A program made the position numbers and the translations under genes. This document shows, one piece after another, positions 58,425 to 64,000 of a stretch of 64,000 nt of DNA (positions are counted from its first letter, which is position 1; each line of letters opens with the position of its first letter). This DNA is from JABMMZ01 sp040403495 (GTDB lineage Bacteria > Bacteroidota > Bacteroidia > NS11-12g > UBA955), in contig JBBAKM010000004.1 of the NCBI GenBank assembly GCA_040403495.1, forward strand, positions 124,001 to 188,000, read 5' to 3'. The notes under the pieces are model-generated. The model worked only from the letters and a program-made list of their open reading frames with translations. It was not told the DNA's origin and made no database searches.

Positions 58425-59678
58425 TTGGGTCAGTTAAATAAATCTTTTTTTCTATTTGTTTTTTGGTCCTTATTCTGCTTCGGACTAACACTCTCTAAAT
58501 CCCTAATAAGCATAGGTTTTATAGGTGTCGTAATAATTGGGATTCTTAGTTGTAAAAAATACAATCTTAGTAGTTCTGAAAAGAAAATAGGTTTAGTGCT
58601 TGTGATTTCTTTTATGTTAACAGCGCTCTCTCTTGTTTATACTAATAATTTCAACACTTCGTTTGATAAAATCATTTTAAAACTGCCTTTGTTACTGATT
58701 CCTTTTGCTGTATTTTCATTTAAAAATGTGACTGAAAATCTTAGGCACAAAATGATTGTTGTTTTTAATTATGCGATGTTTTTACCTGCGGTTGTCAGTG
58801 TCTATAATTATCTTATCAATAAAACATTGTTTGATGATCTTATTCTTCAGTCTAAACCATTGCCTGTAGAATTTGGATACGGGCTATACCATATTCAGTT
58901 TTCGGTGTTATTAGCAGCAGCAATTGTTTTAGGTGTGATTGCCTTGTTGCAAAATACTATTCGCAATAATCAAAAAACCTTTTGGTTTTTATTGGTTTTA
59001 GTGGGGGTTAATATAGTTTCGTTACACGTGTTAAGCGCTCGAACAGGTTTGCTGAGTTTGTATGCAGCGGCTTTTGTTGTTATTTATCAATATTTTAAGA
59101 AAATTGAAATAAAAAAGAAGATAACAATCAGCGCTTTGGTAATTTTACTTCCTTTGTTATTTATACTGTTTAGTACATCCTTGAAGAATCGAATTTTTAA
59201 TACTTACGAAGATTTAAAAGTAACAGTGAGTGGCAAAGATGCGAATGATTATTCAATGGCAATGAGGGTGGCAGCATGGTATAATGCATTCGATGTGATA
59301 AAAGAAAATCCTTTGTTAGGAGTAGGAGTAGGGAATGTTGAAACAGTATTAAAAGAGAATTTCGAAGAATTTAATCCCCAAATAACACCACAAAATAGAA
59401 AAAATCCGCACAATCAATTTATTGAAACAGCCGTTGAAAGTGGTGTTTTAAATGGTGTTTTGCTTTTGTTGTTTTTTGGATTATTGTTATTTCTTAAATT
59501 CGATATGCAAACAAAACTAACTCTGAGTGCAATAGGAATATTGTTTTTTACGGCTTGTTTGTTCGAAAGTTTGTTGGAGCGTCAGTCTACAGTTGTAGGA
59601 ATCGTCATGATAGTTGCCTTTATTCTAGGAAGTAATACTAAAACTGACAATGAAAATAAACCTTTACTTGAGCTCTAG
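58425..59678 (+). CDS. O-antigen ligase/polymerase-family membrane protein
   Basis: A 417-aa protein with about ten membrane helices. The Wzy_C/WaaL signature appears in LHVLSARTGLLSLYAAAFVV and in NPHNQFIETAVESGVLNGVL, the conserved periplasmic loop with histidine. It should polymerise or ligate O-antigen-like chains at the inner membrane. The called start is a TTG at 58425 that lies inside a promoter-like TACCTTTG box (58420-58427). If that box is real, translation must start further in, and the next ATG (58617) would lose two helices, so I keep the TTG and assume read-through from the LysM gene. It overlaps the convergent WG gene by 15 bp. Confidence 0.82.
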   Translation: MGQLNKSFFLFVFWSLFCFGLTLSKSLISIGFIGVVIIGILSCKKYNLSSSEKKIGLVLVISFMLTALSLVYTNNFNTSFDKIILKLPLLLIPFAVFSFKNVTENLRHKMIVVFNYAMFLPAVVSVYNYLINKTLFDDLILQSKPLPVEFGYGLYHIQFSVLLAAAIVLGVIALLQNTIRNNQKTFWFLLVLVGVNIVSLHVLSARTGLLSLYAAAFVVIYQYFKKIEIKKKITISALVILLPLLFILFSTSLKNRIFNTYEDLKVTVSGKDANDYSMAMRVAAWYNAFDVIKENPLLGVGVGNVETVLKENFEEFNPQITPQNRKNPHNQFIETAVESGVLNGVLLLLFFGLLLFLKFDMQTKLTLSAIGILFFTACLFESLLERQSTVVGIVMIVAFILGSNTKTDNENKPLLEL

Positions 59679-60926
59679 TTTTTTTCTTATTTTCCCAGAT
59701 TTTTCAATTAAAAACCAAATGCCATTCGTTTTGCCTTTGCCAATAAAGCATTGACTGGTTTCGCTCAATTCTATGTTTTTGAACAATTGCCATTTGAGTT
59801 CTGCCAGTTCTAAATCATCAAATTCTAACAGCCTTACTCTTTCGCCTGCTGTATTTATTGCAATGGTTTGATAGTAACCTTTAAGTTTGGGGTCTCCTCT
59901 ATAAAGGGTTGCAATTCCATTTTTAAAAGTGCTGGCTTTGTTATACGAAGGGTCGCAAGCTTTTAAATCTGTTTTTATTCGGATTTGGCCAAGTGTATCT
60001 ATGTAAACTATCATGCTGTCGTATCCAACGGCACACAATCCTTCTGAGAACTCTGGTTCAAATGCACATGGAATCTCAAAGTTTTTTGCTATTTTAACAT
60101 TAAAATTACTGTCTACAAAAACATATTTATTACAAAAAACGGTATCTTCCAAATTCATGTTTTCAATTTGATAAGAACCACATTGGTATTGAATTAAAAA
60201 CAAGTTCTTCCCTTTGTTTTTTTCTTTGATTATTTCAGTCTCATTTTCGGGAATAAAGTATTTTAATTTAGGTGATTTTTTAGGGATAAAACTAAAGTCA
60301 AGTTTAGGGACATTCGTCTCTACATTTATAATATCAGGTTTTATCTCAATGGGCTCGACTGGTTTTTTGGTGTTCGAGACAATAAGGATTGGTTTTGGTT
60401 TAACTTTAACCGCAATTTGAGGTTTGATAGGATTCCCAAGTGTGTCAATATAAATAGCTGTAAAGTATTTTTTGAGAGTGTTACTTCCCTTCACCAAGCG
60501 GGCTTTGTTGTTTTTGAAAGGAAAAGCTTTGTTTTTGTTGTTTGAACAAGCTGCTAATCCAGTTCTGATTTTGATATTCCCAAGGGTGTCAATATAAACG
60601 AGTTCATTTTGCACACTCACTGCACATAAGTTATCTTGAAAATAAGGGTTAAACCAACAAGGTAAATCAAAGAAAGGTTTAATTTTAAGGTTCATAGCAC
60701 TGTCAACAAATACATATTTACCGCATAATTTTAGCGTGTCTGTTTTTTTGTAAAGATGCTCGTAAAATGGGTCACAATAAAAAGGGATTAAGAGTCTATT
60801 GTTATTGATTTTATTCACTTTTTTGTAATGTACAACCAGGGAAGTATCCAAGTGCAGCTTTACTTGTCCATTTACTTTTACGCACAGTAACGCGAAAATT
60901 AGAAAAAAGAAAATGCGAGGTCTCAA
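59664..60926 (-). CDS. Secreted protein with two WG-repeat-like halves
   Basis: A 420-aa protein with a signal peptide ending CVKVNGQ. It consists of two related halves (about 30-170 and 235-380). Shared patterns are YVFVDSAMNLKIKPFFDLPC vs YVFVDSNFNVKIAKNFEIPC and LVYIDTLGNIKIRTGL vs IVYIDTLGQIRIKTDLKAC. The repeats match the beta-hairpin WG/KWG-like pattern but have few tryptophans. A linker between the halves is Pro/Lys-rich. The function is unknown, perhaps a surface or periplasmic scaffold. It overlaps the upstream DCC gene by 4 bp and the convergent ligase by 15 bp. Confidence 0.72.
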   Translation of the reverse strand: MRPRIFFFLIFALLCVKVNGQVKLHLDTSLVVHYKKVNKINNNRLLIPFYCDPFYEHLYKKTDTLKLCGKYVFVDSAMNLKIKPFFDLPCWFNPYFQDNLCAVSVQNELVYIDTLGNIKIRTGLAACSNNKNKAFPFKNNKARLVKGSNTLKKYFTAIYIDTLGNPIKPQIAVKVKPKPILIVSNTKKPVEPIEIKPDIINVETNVPKLDFSFIPKKSPKLKYFIPENETEIIKEKNKGKNLFLIQYQCGSYQIENMNLEDTVFCNKYVFVDSNFNVKIAKNFEIPCAFEPEFSEGLCAVGYDSMIVYIDTLGQIRIKTDLKACDPSYNKASTFKNGIATLYRGDPKLKGYYQTIAINTAGERVRLLEFDDLELAELKWQLFKNIELSETSQCFIGKGKTNGIWFLIEKSGKIRKKLELK

Positions 60927-61321
60927 TTGATAAATTTAGATTTTAAAGTTTCATCAGGAATCCAACATTCTGCTTTTTTGCCAAACCAGCGGTAACGATT
61001 TTTAGAAACAAAATCATAAACGGCATTTCGAATAAATGGAGGAATAATAATGAAGATATAAAGTAGATTGAATGGAAATTTTAAATAGCGAGCTATTCTT
61101 AATACAGCACCACTTTTGGAGTATGTATTGTTGTTGGTAAGTAGAATAATGGTTCGTGAATTCGAGATTTCTGTAATATTTTTGCTAATTAATGTTTTTT
61201 GAGCAAACTCACTTTGTAATGAGCTGAATTTAAATACATTGTTAGTGTCGTTTTTGATAATGAATTGTACACTTTCAGAACAAAGATTGCAGACGCCATC
61301 AAAAAAAACAATGTGATTCAT
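60923..61321 (-). CDS. DCC-family thiol-disulfide oxidoreductase (DUF393)
   Basis: A 132-aa protein with the DCC signature FFDGVCNLCSESVQFIIKND, which places a CxxC redox pair at C11 and C14. Later family markers are TIILLTNNNTYSKSGAVLRI and RNAVYDFVSKNRYRWFGKK. Members are thioredoxin-fold proteins thought to be thiol-disulfide oxidoreductases, but most are uncharacterised. It sits 4 bp after gldH and overlaps the WG-like gene by 4 bp. Confidence 0.9.
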   Translation of the reverse strand: MNHIVFFDGVCNLCSESVQFIIKNDTNNVFKFSSLQSEFAQKTLISKNITEISNSRTIILLTNNNTYSKSGAVLRIARYLKFPFNLLYIFIIIPPFIRNAVYDFVSKNRYRWFGKKAECWIPDETLKSKFIN

Positions 61322-61325
61322 CTCT

Positions 61326-61802
61326 TTAAAAAATAGGTTCTCCTTCTTTAATTTTTACACCAATGCTTTCTACTCCATTTATAATGCTATCTCTCATGTT
61401 TTGTTCTATAGCAATAAAATATTGTCCAGGGCCACCCTCCAATTTTTTGTTTACAAATAAAGGTAATTCGTAATTAATGGAATTGCCAGACGTTTTGCCT
61501 AAAGGCTTTCCATCCACATCTGCTAAGGTTAAATTAACCCTTTGGGTTGTTATTTTTCCTTGCGCATCTTTTATGTGTGCTAGCAAATATAAGTTTTCAA
61601 AAGGATAAGATTTTTGAATTCTCAGTTTTAAGTAAAATTGATGATACAATTGCGGCTGCTTTACCTCGAATCCAAAATCAGGAATTTGGTTATAAGACCA
61701 TTGGGATTTTGGAATTTCCTTCATCTCATCAGCTAGTTTGCCTTTTTCGCTGCATGCATTTAAAAGAAATACAAGGGTTAAACAATAAAAGAGTTTAATC
61801 AT
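61326..61802 (-). CDS. gldH: Gliding motility lipoprotein GldH
   Basis: A 158-aa lipoprotein: signal MIKLFYCLTLVFLLNAC with lipobox (LNAC, C17). The mature domain shows SYPFENLYLLAHIKDAQGK, ADVDGKPLGKTSGNSINYEL and EQNMRDSIINGVESIGVKIK, matching GldH. GldH is one of the lipoproteins required for gliding and for chitin use in Flavobacterium johnsoniae, where it stabilises the GldK-N/T9SS machinery. Its mRNA may be leaderless (-7 box 4 nt upstream). It is followed by the DCC gene. Confidence 0.9.
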   Translation of the reverse strand: MIKLFYCLTLVFLLNACSEKGKLADEMKEIPKSQWSYNQIPDFGFEVKQPQLYHQFYLKLRIQKSYPFENLYLLAHIKDAQGKITTQRVNLTLADVDGKPLGKTSGNSINYELPLFVNKKLEGGPGQYFIAIEQNMRDSIINGVESIGVKIKEGEPIF

Positions 61803-61806
61803 ACTG

Positions 61807-61814
61807 CAAATTTA
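61807..61814 (-). promoter_or_regulatory. -7 promoter box directly before gldH
   Basis: On the minus strand TAAATTTG is followed by only CAGT and then the ATG at 61802. The transcript is therefore expected to begin at the start codon. Confidence 0.55.
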
Positions 61815-61904
61815 AGTGTAATATGAAACATTATTTAAAATAAAACCTTCAATATTTTTAAAAATTACTCAAAAAACCATTAAGTTTGTTGAATTCTTCG
61901 TGTA

Positions 61905-62804
61905 ATGTTAAATCTCGTCTTTGAAAATATCGATTTTTTAATCGATTTGGTTTTAGCCTTCATCACCATGAGCTTAGGTTTAAACCTGAGAAGAAAAGAT
62001 TTTCAAAAATTATTTTATAATCCCAAGTCGCTCACTATAGGGTTACTCGCCCAAATGCTGTTTTTGCCCCTCATAGCATTCACATTAATGATTTTTTCAG
62101 ATTTTTCCCCCGAAATCAAAGTAGGATTTATGATAATTGCTTTGTGTCCAGGAGGAGTTACCTCAAATTTAGTGAGTTTTTTATTAAAGGGAAATATTGC
62201 CCTCAGTATTTCTTTGACTGTCATTAATGGTTTGCTTTGTATGTTTACTATTCCTTTGCTTACCAATTGGTCGTTGAGCTATTTCATAGGAAATGAAGCT
62301 GATATTAGTTTGCCTGTTTTAAGTACTATTCAACATATTGCGCTTGTTACTGTGTTACCAGCCACTATTGGTGTGTTTATCAGAGGAAGATTGCCTGAAT
62401 TAGCTATTAGGATTATTCCAGTGTTAAAGTATTTACTGCCAGCATTATTATTTATTATTTTTACAGTCAAGATATTTGCACCTGCCGATAAAGGAGGTAT
62501 TTTGTTGTCAAAACAAGAGATAATTGACCAAGGATATTGGGTTTTGTTGCTCAATTTTTTAAGCATGATTTTGGGCTACATTCTTGGTTTGCTGTTTAAA
62601 ATAGATTTCAAAAATAAAATTACCATTATTGTTGAGGTAGGTCTTCAAAATACCGCACTTGCATTGTTGATTGCAGGAAATATTCTAAAAAATACGGAAA
62701 TGCAAAAGCCCGCCATGGTATATGCCATTTTTACCTTTGTTTCCACGTTTGTTTTTGGGTGGTTAATCAAAACGATTGCCTCTAAATTTATAGAAAAGAA
62801 ATGA
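61905..62804 (+). CDS. Bile acid:sodium symporter (SBF/BASS-like) family transporter
   Basis: A 299-aa protein with about nine to ten hydrophobic segments. Family motifs are LVLAFITMSLGLNLRRKDFQ, ALCPGGVTSNLVSFLLKGNI (the crossover loop that binds sodium) and EVGLQNTALALLIAGNIL (second crossover). Members import organic anions with sodium, and the bacterial substrates are often unknown. It overlaps the following nuclease-like gene by 4 bp (ATGA) and is divergent from gldH. Confidence 0.9.
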   Translation: MLNLVFENIDFLIDLVLAFITMSLGLNLRRKDFQKLFYNPKSLTIGLLAQMLFLPLIAFTLMIFSDFSPEIKVGFMIIALCPGGVTSNLVSFLLKGNIALSISLTVINGLLCMFTIPLLTNWSLSYFIGNEADISLPVLSTIQHIALVTVLPATIGVFIRGRLPELAIRIIPVLKYLLPALLFIIFTVKIFAPADKGGILLSKQEIIDQGYWVLLLNFLSMILGYILGLLFKIDFKNKITIIVEVGLQNTALALLIAGNILKNTEMQKPAMVYAIFTFVSTFVFGWLIKTIASKFIEKK

Positions 62805-63949
62805 AAATTGGCGTATTAGTACTTTGTCTAACTGTCGGCAAAAACGCCTCTTACAGTCAACAAATTCCAAGAATAGGAAGTTCGCAGCAACTAGAAGTTT
62901 GCAATTGGAATATCGAATGGTTTGGAAAAAAAACAGTTGGCTTTGGTCCCGCAGATAAAGTGTTGCAAAAAAATAACATTGCCAATGTTGTTTTGCAAAC
63001 TCAAATGGATGTAGTTGCCTTTCAGGAAGTGGCAGATAAAGAAATGTTTGATTCTCTGTTATTGTTGTTGCCCAATTATATTGGTGTTTTAGCGCCCTAC
63101 AATGTAGAATTAAAAACTGCTTTTTTGTTCAATAAAAACAATTTTAGGATAGCCTACTCGCGCATACTTGCAATTGGTTCTGACAGCTTTTCAACCGGAA
63201 GATATCCTTTTGAAATAGCCTTAATTCCTCTCAATTCATTCTCAATCGATACCTTGTTTTTGATAAATATCCATTTGAAAGCCAATACAGGCAATGACTC
63301 AGAAAAACAAGAAGCTTATTTAAGTCGCAAAAAATCTGTTGATTGGTTGAAGTCTTATTTGGAAAATCAATCAACAGGAAAAAAAGTAATGGTAGTGGGC
63401 GATTGGAACGATGACTTCGACCAATCTATTTATAATCAATGGCCTACACCTATAGCGAAATTAGAATTGCAATCCAATTCTAGATTTGTTTTTTTGACCA
63501 AAGTGCTAACACAAAATAATATTCCGTCAACAACAGGATATTCGGATTTTATTGACCATCAATTGGCCTCACAAACTTTGCTAAATGTTTGTTCTGTTGA
63601 AAAAACATCGACTTTAGATTTGAGGCAAATGATTGTGGATTATGCCAATACCACTTCCGATCATTATCCCGTTTATTCTGTTTTCAATTCATTTTCTTCT
63701 GGGTTAAAGAGTAAATCAAGTCAATTCAATCATATAGTTTCCCCAAATCCTGCTTCCAATTGGATTCGCATTAGTGATGTTGTTGAATATGATTCTATTT
63801 CAATCTTTGATTGTTCAGGAAAAGAAATTGAATGTTACAACTTGGGTGTTGATGATCAATACCATTTCGCATTGTCAAATGGTTTGTATTGGATAAAAAT
63901 AAAGACAAAAAATGGGTGTTTTTTTCAAAAATTGGTGGTGCAAAATTGA
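62801..63949 (+). CDS. Secreted endonuclease/exonuclease/phosphatase-fold protein with T9SS type A domain
   Basis: A 382-aa protein with a short N-terminal signal-like stretch ending ASYSQ. The EEP catalytic core is seen in NWNIEWFGKK (Asn), VAFQEVADKEMF (metal Glu), INIHLKANTGND (His), VVGDWNDDFDQ (Asp/Asn) and TSDHYPVYSVF (Asp-His). The C-terminus VSPNPASNWIRISDVVEYDS to the end is a T9SS type A sorting domain, so the enzyme is exported to the surface and could degrade nucleic acid or phosphoesters. It overlaps the symporter gene by 4 bp and the next gene by 1 bp. Confidence 0.88.
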   Translation: MKIGVLVLCLTVGKNASYSQQIPRIGSSQQLEVCNWNIEWFGKKTVGFGPADKVLQKNNIANVVLQTQMDVVAFQEVADKEMFDSLLLLLPNYIGVLAPYNVELKTAFLFNKNNFRIAYSRILAIGSDSFSTGRYPFEIALIPLNSFSIDTLFLINIHLKANTGNDSEKQEAYLSRKKSVDWLKSYLENQSTGKKVMVVGDWNDDFDQSIYNQWPTPIAKLELQSNSRFVFLTKVLTQNNIPSTTGYSDFIDHQLASQTLLNVCSVEKTSTLDLRQMIVDYANTTSDHYPVYSVFNSFSSGLKSKSSQFNHIVSPNPASNWIRISDVVEYDSISIFDCSGKEIECYNLGVDDQYHFALSNGLYWIKIKTKNGCFFQKLVVQN

Positions 63950-64000
63950 TGGATAAAAAAGAAAAAAAATACACCATTCAACAGGCTATTCCCAAAATAG
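63949..64000 (+). CDS. Start of a gene cut by the window edge, probably RecX
   Basis: ATG 63949 overlaps the previous stop by one base. The 17 visible codons read MDKKEKKYTIQQAIPKI. The pattern (basic start, then YT..QA..KI) resembles the N-terminus of Bacteroidota RecX, which would modulate RecA, but so few residues are seen that this is only a suggestion. The rest lies outside the window. Confidence 0.4.
   Translation, partial: MDKKEKKYTIQQAIPKI

Overview
This window comes from a low-GC member of the phylum Bacteroidota, most likely a Chitinophagales/Sphingobacteriales-type environmental lineage, though I cannot fix the order from sequence alone. The evidence is several type IX secretion (T9SS) C-terminal sorting domains, the gliding lipoprotein gene gldH, a Cys-type CcmE, the Bacteroidota TAnnTTTG promoter box ahead of many genes, almost no Shine-Dalgarno sequences, and frequent TTG/GTG starts.

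Layout. 1-3.3 kb: end of accD, gcvH, a VanZ-like protein, two tandem TonB paralogs and a minimal T9SS substrate. 3.3-6.4 kb (minus): an SDR-type threonine dehydrogenase, surE, a small membrane protein and pyrD. 6.5-8.5 kb: a GT2 glycosyltransferase and a MORN-repeat protein. 8.5-13.05 kb (minus): ECF sigma factor, a membrane-anchored barrel-like partner and a large T9SS protein. 13.4-14.2 kb: rpmH-rnpA-yidD. 14.4-19.0 kb: cytochrome c maturation operon plus a DUF2520 protein. 19.0-19.8 kb: a gene-free repeat block. 19.8-24.2 kb: an ABC exporter, a barrel protein and hscA. 24.3-28.2 kb: a 1272-aa T9SS protein.

The accessory zone is 28.2-30.6 kb. It holds one intact tRNA-Met (CAT) on the minus strand, embedded in at least five degenerate tRNA-Met-derived units. 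Four of these carry the same 16-nt GC-rich perfect palindrome in place of the T-loop and sit among terminator hairpins. Next come a RelE/ParE-type toxin-antitoxin pair and a HigA-like regulator whose HigB-like toxin is a frameshifted remnant. This is the most unusual part of the window.

30.6-37.99 kb: a DUF2723 membrane protein, rlmB, a HEAT-cyclophilin fusion, a small barrel-like protein and a GDPD lipoprotein. A methyltransferase gene (38.3-39.1 kb) is bracketed by a 142-bp exact direct repeat made from the 3' end of the GDPD gene, which suggests an insertion or duplication just upstream of recA. 40.5-47.3 kb: a class V aminotransferase and surface-polysaccharide genes (GT2, YfhO, FkbM methyltransferase, GT4). 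47.3-52.4 kb: a giant S8 protease with a type-B-like T9SS tail. 52.4-59.7 kb: DEAD-box helicase, SRPBCC, J-domain, CCC-like, VWA, LysM and O-antigen-ligase-like proteins. 59.7-64 kb: WG-like protein, DCC protein, gldH, a bile-acid-symporter homolog, a secreted endonuclease/phosphatase-fold protein and the start of a probable recX.

Taken together, most genes are housekeeping or envelope functions. T9SS substrates, gliding and polysaccharide genes point to a surface-active, possibly gliding bacterium. Interspersed palindromic repeats lie between genes at 19, 28, 34.7 and 41.9 kb.
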